NCBI GenBank assembly: GCA_937919165.1
Contig: CALFPO010000025.1
Location: forward strand, 1-15,657
Direction of reading: 5' to 3'
DNA: 15,657 bases
DNA from: an uncultured Bacillota bacterium
Lineage (GTDB): Bacteria > Bacillota_I > Bacilli_A > Erysipelotrichales > Erysipelotrichaceae
A program made the translations under genes and the position numbers. Of the stretch, positions 7,780 to 15,300 are shown piece after piece. The notes beneath the pieces were generated by a model that was not told the DNA's origin, did not search any database, and saw only the letters and a list, made by a program, of their open reading frames with translations. Position 1 is the first letter of the stretch. Each line of letters opens with the position of its first letter.

Positions 7780-8314
7780 AACCATATTGCTACTGATGGC
7801 AGCTTATGCTGCCATCATTCTGATTGTTTCGATAAATTTTGATTGCGATAATGCAGATTATATAATCGTTCTTGGTTCACCATTGCTGGCCGATATGCCT
7901 ACTCCTGATCTTGCGATGAGATTGGACAAGGCATACAAATACCTCAAGAAGAATCCTGAAACAAAGCTTGTATTAAGCGGAGGCAAAGATAACAAATCTA
8001 CAGTGACGCAAGCTTACGCCATGCGCGAGTATCTTGAAGCCAGAAATCTGAAGAAGAAAGATATCATCATGGAAAACTATGGTATGGATACCGTAGATTG
8101 CCTAAGAAACTGTTTCGGACTGATAGATTTCCGTAAGAAGATCGTTATAGTATCATCAAACTACAATATCTTCAGAGTAAAGCTTGCTTGCGTGATGATG
8201 GGTGTTGAGATTCAAACCTTATCTTCACCAGCGATCCCTTTAAGTCTTGTAGTCAATATTCTAAAAGAAGAATATCTGATCATCAGGACTGCAATCGACC
8301 TAAAAAGGCACTAA
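7769..8314 (+). CDS. DUF218 (YdcF/SanA-like) membrane-anchored protein
   Basis: The 181-residue protein begins with one hydrophobic segment (about residues 2-22), likely a signal anchor, followed by a DUF218 domain. YIIVLGSP at about 31-38 is the first strand motif, LVLSGGKDN at about 67-75 is the SGG motif, MDTVDCLRN corresponds to the usual S-x-T-x-x-N element, and IVSSNYNIFRVKLA corresponds to the usual VTSxxHxxRA. The His of that last motif is Asn or nearby here, and the Glu often found after SGG is absent, so the site is divergent. I prefer the ATG at 7769 over the TTG at 7748, because the protein then starts right at the anchor segment. It overlaps the ATPase end by 11 bases. The biochemical role of DUF218 proteins is poorly defined. 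SanA/YdcF relatives have been linked to the envelope. Confidence 0.78.
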   Translation: MLIRTILLLMAAYAAIILIVSINFDCDNADYIIVLGSPLLADMPTPDLAMRLDKAYKYLKKNPETKLVLSGGKDNKSTVTQAYAMREYLEARNLKKKDIIMENYGMDTVDCLRNCFGLIDFRKKIVIVSSNYNIFRVKLACVMMGVEIQTLSSPAIPLSLVVNILKEEYLIIRTAIDLKRH

Positions 8315-8324
8315 CGTGCCTTTT
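8303..8324. terminator. Bidirectional intrinsic terminator containing both stop codons
   Basis: A perfect 9-bp stem AAAAGGCAC/GTGCCTTTT (8303-8311 with 8316-8324) closes a TAAC loop. It has an A-tract on one side and a T-tract on the other, so it can serve both strands. The stop codons of the DUF218 gene (TAA, 8312-8314) and of the convergent ttcA-like gene (8313-8311 on the minus strand) overlap within it. Confidence 0.85.
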
Positions 8325-9072
8325 CGTTTGATACAAGCTTATCCGCATAAAGATGGAACTGTTCCTTGTTGTAGAGACTAAGCAGGAAATTTTCTTTGGC
8401 CTGAGGATACTTGTGGTAGATGTCGTGAAGCATCTCTTTTATTTCTTGGCGTTTGGTGAAGCCGTCATTTGGGCAATTCGATCTGATTATTGGAATGCTG
8501 AGTTCTTTGCAGGTCTTTGAGATATCTGATTCAAATGCCAGACAGAATGGTCTGATGAAATCGGTGTTAGAACTTGTTAGATGCATCTTTGGATCGAAGG
8601 TCGATATTCTTCCGCCATATATCATGTTCATGAACATGGTTTCTATGGCATCATCTGCATGATGCGCAAACGCTATCTTGGTATATCCTAGCTTCTTGGC
8701 AGCCTTGATTACGGCGCCTTTCTTCAAAGTTGAACAAAGCGAGCAATCGATTCTGTCCTTGTTAAGGTTAAGATTAAGAATATCTTTGATTTTTGATTCT
8801 TCGCGATATATCTCAATAGGATATTGGCTGAACCATTCCATCAGCGGTTCGAAGTCTTCTTCTCCAAAATTAAGGTCTATGTGAATGCCGATAATGTCGA
8901 AAGTCTTATGATAGGTATTCTCATAAAGAAAGCGATATAGATATAGGCTATACAGCAAAAGGCTGGAGTCCTTGCCTCCTGAAATGCCTACCGCAATCCT
9001 GTCCTTGTCCTCAATCAAGGAGAACATATTGTCGGCTTTTCTTATGTATGCAAGCATCTTCTTCATGGACAT
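8311..9072 (-). CDS. ttcA: TtcA-family tRNA 2-thiocytidine synthetase
   Basis: This 253-residue PP-loop ATPase resembles TtcA, which adenylates cytidine 32 of certain tRNAs and thiolates it using an Fe-S cluster. The PP-loop SGGKDS is at residues 31-36. The cluster cysteines are visible as CSLC (110-113) and Cys200, at the position of the third TtcA cysteine. The family segment HHADDAIETMFMNMIYGG lies at about 137-154. An upstream in-frame ATG exists at 9090, but the ATG at 9072 lies exactly at the expected +1 of the TATAAT at 9084-9079, with no Shine-Dalgarno, so I take a leaderless start there. An ATG at 9066 is a third option. The gene is convergent with the DUF218 gene and divergent from truB. 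Paralogues with other tRNA targets cannot be excluded. Confidence 0.87.
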   Translation of the reverse strand: MSMKKMLAYIRKADNMFSLIEDKDRIAVGISGGKDSSLLLYSLYLYRFLYENTYHKTFDIIGIHIDLNFGEEDFEPLMEWFSQYPIEIYREESKIKDILNLNLNKDRIDCSLCSTLKKGAVIKAAKKLGYTKIAFAHHADDAIETMFMNMIYGGRISTFDPKMHLTSSNTDFIRPFCLAFESDISKTCKELSIPIIRSNCPNDGFTKRQEIKEMLHDIYHKYPQAKENFLLSLYNKEQFHLYADKLVSNEKAR

Positions 9073-9078
9073 ATGAAT

Positions 9079-9084
9079 ATTATA
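9079..9084 (-). promoter_or_regulatory. Predicted -10 box for ttcA-like gene (leaderless)
   Basis: A perfect TATAAT on the minus strand (9084-9079) is followed by six bases and then the ATG at 9072. No good -35 hexamer is seen 16-18 bases upstream. An overlapping TGATATATA reading offers an extended -10 alternative. It faces away from the truB -10 box, which is only 8 bases distant. Confidence 0.6.
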
Positions 9085-9089
9085 TATCA

Positions 9090-9098
9090 TGATATAAT
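9090..9098 (+). promoter_or_regulatory. Predicted extended -10 promoter of truB operon (near-leaderless)
   Basis: TGATATAAT (9090-9098) matches the extended -10 form TGnTATAAT. Seven bases separate it from the ATG at 9106. No convincing -35 hexamer sits at the proper distance, as is common for extended -10 promoters. TGGACA at 9066-9071 is 21 bases away, which is too far. Confidence 0.62.
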
Positions 9099-9105
9099 TG
9101 AGTGT

Positions 9106-9948
9106 ATGCAGAATGTCTTGTATGTCTATAAGCCTAAAGGAATATCATCATTTGATGTATGCTATAAGCTGCGTAAAGTGCTTGGCACCAAAAAGATCGG
9201 CCATACCGGAACGCTTGATCCTAATGCTGAAGGAGTGATGATAGTTCTTTTCAATAATGCGACAAAAGCCAACCAGTTTCTGGTTTCTGACAGAAAACGA
9301 TATGAAGGAAGAATGCTGTATGGCATTGAGACTGATACTCTTGATATAGATGGAAAAATAATCAAAGAAGAGGATTATTCTGTTCCTGAAAAGGAAAAGA
9401 TTGAAGAAGTGCTGAAATCGTTTATGGGCAAAAGCATTCAGGAAGTGCCTATGACCAGCGCTATAAAGGTTGATGGCAAAAGGCTATATCAGTATCAATA
9501 TGAAGGCAAGGAAGTTGAACTTCCTAAAAGAGAGATTGAAGTATTTGATATATATCTTAAAGAAGTCTTTAAAGATGGCTTTTCATTTGTGGCAGAAGTA
9601 TCTTCAGGTACTTACATAAGATCATTGGGAAGGGATATTTTATCAAAGTTGAAAATGATCGGAACACTTAAGGAACTGACCCGTATCAGTATTGATGATG
9701 TTGATATAGACGAGTGCGATAGATTGGAAGACATACTGGAAGGAAGATATGCGGCTCACGAGCTATATGATGTACTATCCAGAAGATACAAGACATTTGT
9801 TGTGGACAACGCTGATGATGTCATGAATGGCAAAAGACTGAAGATCGAATCAGATGAAGAATATCTTCTCATCTGCGATGAAGAGAAGCTGATTGCGATG
9901 TACGGAAAAGATGGCGATGAATATCGCTGCATCAGAGGCCTTCTATGA
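9106..9948 (+). CDS. truB: tRNA pseudouridine(55) synthase TruB
   Basis: The 280-residue protein makes pseudouridine 55 in the T-loop of tRNAs. YVYKPKGISSFD near the N-terminus and KIGHTGTLDPNAEG at about 30-43 are diagnostic, with Asp38 as the catalytic nucleophile. RYEGRMLYGIETDTLD and SSGTYIRSLGRD are the other conserved TruB blocks. I chose the ATG at 9106 because TruB proteins normally start a few residues before the KPxGxTS motif. The earlier ATG at 9073 would put 11 extra residues upstream of the promoter's -10 box. There is no Shine-Dalgarno before the chosen ATG, which lies at about +1 or +2 of the predicted transcript. The C-terminal part is PUA-like. It is first in a tightly coupled operon with the ribF-like gene, an arrangement common in bacteria. 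Confidence 0.93.
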   Translation: MQNVLYVYKPKGISSFDVCYKLRKVLGTKKIGHTGTLDPNAEGVMIVLFNNATKANQFLVSDRKRYEGRMLYGIETDTLDIDGKIIKEEDYSVPEKEKIEEVLKSFMGKSIQEVPMTSAIKVDGKRLYQYQYEGKEVELPKREIEVFDIYLKEVFKDGFSFVAEVSSGTYIRSLGRDILSKLKMIGTLKELTRISIDDVDIDECDRLEDILEGRYAAHELYDVLSRRYKTFVVDNADDVMNGKRLKIESDEEYLLICDEEKLIAMYGKDGDEYRCIRGLL

Positions 9949-10685
9949 AGAAAGTCATAATTCATGAAAAAAATTTCGAAAAGATAGATAGCAATGTAGC
10001 CTGCATAGGCTATTTTGATGGTCTGCATCTCGGACATCGGGCTTTGATAAATAGAACTATCGAGCTTGCGGGAAAAAAGAATCTGAAATCAGCTTTGATA
10101 TGCTTTGAACCTGATCCTCAGGATATAATCAATTCTCGAAGAAACAAGCATCTTCTTTCATATGAAGAACGCATAAGAATGATTGAAGATATCGGAATTG
10201 AGCAGCTGATTGTCATCGAGTTCGATGAAATGCTGATGAATATGACTCCTGAAGATTTTATAGATGAATATCTTAATCGTTTCAACATAGATACATTGAT
10301 ATGCGGTTTTGATTTCACTTTTGGCCATAAGGGCAAAGGGAACAGCGGGCTACTGAAAGAGAAGGGAAATTTCATTCTGGAAATAATTGAAGAAGTAAAG
10401 TGTTATGGAAAAAAGATTTCTTCAACAAGAATAAAAGAAGCCTTGAATAAGGGCAATTTCAGCCTTGTTGATAGACTTTTGGGTTTTGATTATTGTCTTA
10501 TACTTAAAGCTGAGGAATGCAAGAAGAAAGGCTCAGATTATCTTGTACAGGCAAGTCTATACAACAATGACTGCATAATGCCTAAAGATGGAGATTATGA
10601 AGATTTCTTTATTTCAGATGGCAAAGCCTATATCATCAGTAAGACGCCCATTAACAGGAATGGAAAGATATATCTCGAGATATGA
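9945..10685 (+). CDS. ribF: RibF-like FAD synthetase (FMN adenylyltransferase), kinase part degenerate or absent
   Basis: The 246-residue protein has the nucleotidyltransferase half of bifunctional RibF, which adenylates FMN to FAD. HLGH (28-31) within GYFDGLHLGHRALI is the ATP-binding motif, FDFTFGHKGKGN (about 122-133) is conserved, and ISSTRIK (158-164) closes the domain. Typical RibF is about 310 residues, with a C-terminal riboflavin kinase barrel carrying a GxPTAN motif. Here only about 75 residues follow ISSTRIK and no such motif is visible. LLGFDYCLI and MPKDGDYEDFF look like remnants of the barrel's first strands. FMN would then have to be supplied otherwise. The ATG overlaps the truB stop as ATGA, with AGAGG at 9934-9938 as ribosome binding site. 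The next gene also starts through an ATGA overlap. Confidence 0.86.
   Translation: MKKVIIHEKNFEKIDSNVACIGYFDGLHLGHRALINRTIELAGKKNLKSALICFEPDPQDIINSRRNKHLLSYEERIRMIEDIGIEQLIVIEFDEMLMNMTPEDFIDEYLNRFNIDTLICGFDFTFGHKGKGNSGLLKEKGNFILEIIEEVKCYGKKISSTRIKEALNKGNFSLVDRLLGFDYCLILKAEECKKKGSDYLVQASLYNNDCIMPKDGDYEDFFISDGKAYIISKTPINRNGKIYLEI
10670..10683. repeat. 14-bp perfect palindrome across the RsmF-like start codon
   Basis: ATATCTCGAGATAT is a perfect palindrome whose right half includes the A and T of the ATG at 10682. In RNA it could form a short 5-bp hairpin with a TCGA loop that would hide the start unless opened by ribosomes finishing the ribF-like gene. Confidence 0.4.
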
Positions 10686-11977
10686 AAGAACTGTTTCTTG
10701 ATAGAGCAAAAGAATATTTCGGCAAAGACTATGATTCATTTGTGAAGAAAATGAATGAACCTTGCACACAAGGTTTTTTTCTCAATACGCTGAAAGCAAG
10801 CAAAGAAGAGATATTGGAATTATGTGACTTCGGATATGAAGAATCCATATTGAGCAGCGATTCATTCTATCACCATGAAAGCAGTATCGGCAAAAGCAAA
10901 GCATATGAGCTTGGTCTCATATATCCTCAAGAGATAGCTGCTTCGCTTACCAGCAAATACATCGATAAAGACGATATTGATGTTGTGGTAGATATGTGTG
11001 CAGCCCCTGGAGGCAAGACCATAAATGCCTTGAACAGAATTGGCAACAATTGTCTCTGCATATGCAATGACTATTCATATCCGCGAGCCAAGGAACTGAA
11101 TTTCAATCTGGAAAGACTTGGGATCGATAATGTCATCGTCACAAACAAGTCATGCGATGATCTTGCAGATGAATTGGAGAATGTTGCCGACCTTGTGATC
11201 CTTGATGCTCCATGTTCTGGCGAAGGAATGATAAGAAAATATCCAGAGATTCTTGATTCATATTCTTTGAACAATATTCAGTCTTTGGCAAACACGCAAA
11301 AGAGTCTTCTTGAGAATGCATATAGGATCCTGAAAGGAAATGGCCAGCTCGTCTATTCTACCTGTACATTCGCATTTGAAGAAGACGAATATCAGGTATC
11401 CGCTTTCTTGGATAGACATAAGGATATGCATCTGATTCCTTTGGCAGAAAAGCATTCATCAAGACTTGACGGCACCTCGAAACTGTCTTTCATCAACGGA
11501 ACTGAAGGACAGTTCTTTGCGATAATGAGGAAAGACGAAGATGGTCTGCGTCCTCATCGCAATTATCTGAAATGCATAAAGGATAAAGATGCTGAGGCAT
11601 TCATCAAAGATAATCTCAATCTTGATCACTATTATCTGTATAAGCGAGATAATCATTGCTATCTTTCAACTAGTGAACTATTCGATATGAAAGATAATGT
11701 ATTGCGATATGGAATATATCTTGGTGAAATAGTCAATAAGCGATTCGAACCTGATCACAATCTCTATAGATCCAATTCTCTTAAAGGCATGTTCAGAAAT
11801 GCTTATGATCTATCAGAAGATGAATATGGCAAATACATATCAGGAAATGAAATAGGTTTAGATAGAAATAACGGCTATTATCTTATCACATACAGAAATC
11901 ACTCGCTGGGATATGGCAAATGTGTGAATGGACGACTGAAAAACAAATACCCTAAAGGATTGCGCAGGATGGTATAA
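10682..11977 (+). CDS. RsmF-like rRNA cytosine-C5 methyltransferase (RsmB/NOP family)
   Basis: The 431-residue SAM-dependent enzyme probably makes 5-methylcytosine in 16S rRNA. Motif I is VDMCAAPGGKT (103-113). Motif IV is DAPCSGEG with Cys178, and motif VI is STCTF with Cys228. These are the two cysteines used by RNA m5C enzymes for release and for attack on the base. The SGEGM form after the motif IV cysteine and the long C-terminal extension (about 270-431) favour RsmF (YebU) over RsmB. The C-terminal region resembles the PUA-like RsmF tail, with YGKCVNGRLKNKYPKGLRR at the end. The gene starts by ATGA overlap with the ribF-like gene and lacks a clear ribosome binding site, suggesting translational coupling. 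A terminator-like hairpin lies within codons 26-33. Confidence 0.9.
   Translation: MKELFLDRAKEYFGKDYDSFVKKMNEPCTQGFFLNTLKASKEEILELCDFGYEESILSSDSFYHHESSIGKSKAYELGLIYPQEIAASLTSKYIDKDDIDVVVDMCAAPGGKTINALNRIGNNCLCICNDYSYPRAKELNFNLERLGIDNVIVTNKSCDDLADELENVADLVILDAPCSGEGMIRKYPEILDSYSLNNIQSLANTQKSLLENAYRILKGNGQLVYSTCTFAFEEDEYQVSAFLDRHKDMHLIPLAEKHSSRLDGTSKLSFINGTEGQFFAIMRKDEDGLRPHRNYLKCIKDKDAEAFIKDNLNLDHYYLYKRDNHCYLSTSELFDMKDNVLRYGIYLGEIVNKRFEPDHNLYRSNSLKGMFRNAYDLSEDEYGKYISGNEIGLDRNNGYYLITYRNHSLGYGKCVNGRLKNKYPKGLRRMV
10758..10780 (+). terminator. Terminator-like hairpin inside the RsmF-like coding sequence
   Basis: AACCTTG (10758-10764) pairs perfectly with CAAGGTT (10769-10775) around a CACA tetraloop, and the T-tract runs to 10780 (seven Ts counting the two in the stem). 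This is the form of a short intrinsic terminator but lies 77 bases into the coding sequence. Codons encoded are for EPCTQGFF, a position not highly conserved. It may cause partial termination when the gene is not being translated. It could also be chance. Confidence 0.45.
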
Positions 11978-11978
11978 T
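11970..11978 (+). promoter_or_regulatory. Predicted extended -10 promoter of the Asp23-family gene (leaderless)
   Basis: TGGTATAAT (11970-11978) matches TGnTATAAT and overlaps the last codons of the methyltransferase gene. Six bases separate it from the ATG at 11985, so the start codon would be the first transcribed base. No good -35 hexamer is visible, and there is no Shine-Dalgarno between the box and the ATG. Confidence 0.6.
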
Positions 11979-11984
11979 TCATTT

Positions 11985-12284
11985 ATGGAAATTAAAAAAA
12001 GCGATTTGGGAACTTATAGGATCGAATCGAATGCATTCAAGTCAATCGCCGAGATAGCAACGAGAAAGATAAAGTATGTTACGCCTGCCAAAAAAAGCGA
12101 TTCCGTGAACTGCAAGATCGGCAAGAACGGTGATCTTAGTCTGACCATATCAGTCAGGATGAAGCAGGGATGCGATGTCATAAAGACCTGCAAAGATCTG
12201 CAAGATTCAATATATGAGACTATCGAAATGATGACTTCGGTTGCATGCAAAAGCATCAATATCGATATTCAGGGATTCTATTAA
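11985..12284 (+). CDS. Asp23/Gls24 (DUF322) family protein
   Basis: The 99-residue protein fits the Asp23/Gls24 alkaline-shock family. It begins with the typical GTYRIESNAFKSIAEIATRKI, has a central alternating strand region (DLSLTISVRMKQG), and ends with LQDSIYETIEMMTSV followed by SINIDIQGF. That ending corresponds to the family's helix and last beta strand. It has no signal peptide or membrane segment. Family members are linked to envelope stress and membrane-associated scaffolding in Bacillota, but the function of this short version is unknown. It is 7 bases downstream of the methyltransferase stop and appears to have its own leaderless promoter, so it may be expressed both from the operon and independently. 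A terminator follows at once. Confidence 0.8.
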   Translation: MEIKKSDLGTYRIESNAFKSIAEIATRKIKYVTPAKKSDSVNCKIGKNGDLSLTISVRMKQGCDVIKTCKDLQDSIYETIEMMTSVACKSINIDIQGFY

Positions 12285-12314
12285 AAAAGACATTTCGATG
12301 AGGAAATGTCTTTT
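12285..12314. terminator. Bidirectional intrinsic terminator between Asp23-family gene and ponA
   Basis: A perfect 12-bp stem AAAAGACATTTC/GAAATGTCTTTT (12285-12296 with 12303-12314) encloses a six-base loop, with A and T tracts on opposite sides. It directly follows the TAA of the Asp23-family gene and lies 4 bases from the minus-strand stop of ponA, so it can end both converging transcripts. Confidence 0.9.
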
Positions 12315-12318
12315 CTTT

Positions 12319-15300
12319 CTATTCGGTAACGTTAACTCTGATTATTACTTTTTCAGTCGCGTATTCTGTAGTGATGATGACGGTAATGGTTCCTGATGCA
12401 ACCTTAAGATCATCGAACCCTTCCTTGTAGGAGATGCTTGCGACATCGCCGAGGACTATGTCTAGCCCTTCATATGATTCAGGATCGGTAGTTATGCTTA
12501 GAATCTCATCATTTGTCACTGGAGTGACAGTTACAGAAGCATTCTGATGAACATTATCGTTTCCATTGATCAGAGTGTACTTGATTTCGTGCGATACTTC
12601 TTTCTTTGTGCGATATACAAGAGTATAGGTGTAGCCATCGACTTCAACGACTTCATTGCCATATGTATATGAGCTATATCCATCGGTCACATAGAACGTT
12701 CCGACAGAATCTGCATTTTCTGTTGGATCTTCAACAAAGGCAATGCCATTGTTTGTGGCCCAAGTCTTCATCTTGTCATAGCTTCCGATATAGTCAGCAG
12801 ATGGAACCGTGAAGCGTTTTGCGGCATTCTTGATAACAAATGTTTCAGTATCGGCATTAGATGTTCCTGAACCATTATCGAATCCATAGTAGCAATCTAC
12901 GGTAACCTTGTCGCCATTGGCTAAAGATAATTTGGTAGTGTAGCTGTCTTCATCAGATTTGACATGCATCTTATTGGAAGAGCCATTGGATGTGACGGTG
13001 ATGTCAGCCATATATTTGACTGGACCATAGATCCACGACTTGTCGAAGAGCACCTTTCCGCTTGCGGCAACAATAACTTCACTGCCTGATTTTAGGGAAA
13101 TATCCTTGACGTCATTACGATCTCCTAAGGCATTCTCGTTTGGATACTTAGGCCAATCGATAGTCAATACGCCAGTGGATTCAACCAAATCAACATTTGC
13201 ATCGCCCATCTTTTCGATTGAAGGAGCAGAGAGATTGACGGTTCTAGCTGATTCGGTCTTTATGAGACCGGTAGTCTTCAATGATTCGTCCATTCCTTCT
13301 ATGCATGCAGCATATGGCCATGTGCCGATGATATGTGTTATAGAAGTAACACCATTAGGTCTTGTGAGTTTGACTGGCGTTTCGTCAGTATATTCGTTTA
13401 CCGCATCAAGAATGAGCCTTGTGATTTTTCCTGATGGTCTTTCGCCATAGTAGTAGTCATCATCGATATATGATTGTTGGCCTACAGCAGCCTTTTCATA
13501 TCCAACCCAAGTAGCGATTGAATACTCTGATGTAGACGCTATCAGCCATCCGTCTTTGATTGCTCCAGAAGGGATTCCGAACTGCTTGCCAGAAGTACCA
13601 TAGTCGGTAGTTCCTGTCTTGGCATATACTGGATAGTCAGGTATCTTCACATAGTTGTATGTGCCGCCATATGACTGGACATTAGAATATAGAAGTTCGG
13701 TTGTCATGAAGGCTGCTGCTTCTGATAGGGCTTGTGTAGACTGATATACAGGAGCAATAGGGGATTTGCCGTTGGTGAATTCGATTCTTTCGATTGTGTG
13801 TGGCGTGTTGTATACGCCATAGTTCATCAGCATAGCCAAAGCTGCAGCCTGCTGCTTGCAGGTAACAACACAATCTGAACCGCCGATGCCAAACTGTACG
13901 TTGAAGGTATCAAGCGTGAAATCGTAGCCGATCGATTGAGCATAATCGACAACATATTCTGTCTTCTTGGCATCAATGACAGCCTGCAGAGTCTGGATAG
14001 CTGTTGTGTTGATGGAATTTCCGACAGCCTGCTTAAGGGTAACGTCTCCTACGTAGGTTCCAGAGAAATTGTAGACAAGATTCTGTTTGGATGAATCCAT
14101 GTACATTGGCTTATCGCATAGGACATGATCTGTTGCCCATCCAAGATTCTCAAAAGCAAGCGAATAGTCGAGTATTGGTTTTATAGAAGAACCAGGCTGC
14201 TTGTACTGGTCGATCGCATGATTAAGCAAAAGGGCACCGCCATCGGCATAATTTCTTCCGCCAAGAACGCCAATGATCTGACCGGTAGAGACATTCATGC
14301 AGATAGAAGCGCATTCGAAGTAATCGTCAGGGAATTCAAGATAGCCATCCATATTTCCGGCTTGGATTCTGTCCATCTCTTCCTGAACACCTCTGTTCAT
14401 ATATGTATAGATATGCATTGTTGTTGTATATGGATCAAGACCTGTAAGATCATATACTTCTTCAACAACTGCATCGATGTAAGCCTGATAAGGAATGCCT
14501 TCGCCGCTGCCTGATTTCTGATATGGGTCATTGAGCAGATCTTCGATTCTTACTGCTGAAGCCAATTCATATTCTGTATCGGTGATATATCCGTGATAGT
14601 TCATCAGATATAGGACTTCTCCGACCCTTTCCTGAGCAGCTTCAAGGTTCCAGAAAGGATTGTAGTAGTTAGGGGCATTGATTACGCCTGCAAGCAAGGC
14701 TCCTTCAACAAGGCCACAGTCCTGCACATCTTTGCCGAAATAGTATTGGGCAGCTTTCTGGATGCCACGGATATTGCTGTCGCCACCGAAATTTAGCTTG
14801 TTTATGTATGAATCGAAGATGGCTTTCTTGGACTTGTTTCTTTCAAGTTCCATAGCCAAGGCGATTTCCTGTACCTTACGTGATATCTTCTTTGGCGCGT
14901 TGATGCCGCCTTCATCATCGACGAAATAGGTATTCTTGCATAGCTGCATGGTGAAGGTAGATCCGCCTTGTTCGAATGATCCAGCCATGATATCGACAAT
15001 GAATGCTTTGGTGAAACGTGGAACGTCAAAGCCGTTGTGTTCGAAGAATCTTGAATCCTCGACAGCAACAAATGCATCGACAACGCAGTTTGGAATCTCG
15101 TCATAGCTGACATTCTGCCTGATTGTCAGTCCGAGATCGGCAATCTTGTTGTTGTCCTGGTCATAGATGATGCTTGATTCTTGCGAATCGAAGTCTGAGA
15201 GATTGAGGTCTGGCTTGTCTTTCAGCATTGTTGCAAGAACAATCACTCCAATAACAATGCAGATAAGCGCAAACATGGCGATAATAGAAACGATTATCGC

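Noticed and set aside
9073..9090. Earlier ATG for the ttcA-like gene at 9090
   Set aside because: It lies upstream of the -10 box that fits the gene. The ATG at 9072 is at the predicted transcription start.
9073..9105. Earlier ATG for truB
   Set aside because: It lies upstream of the predicted -10 box and would place 11 extra residues before the conserved KPxG start of TruB.
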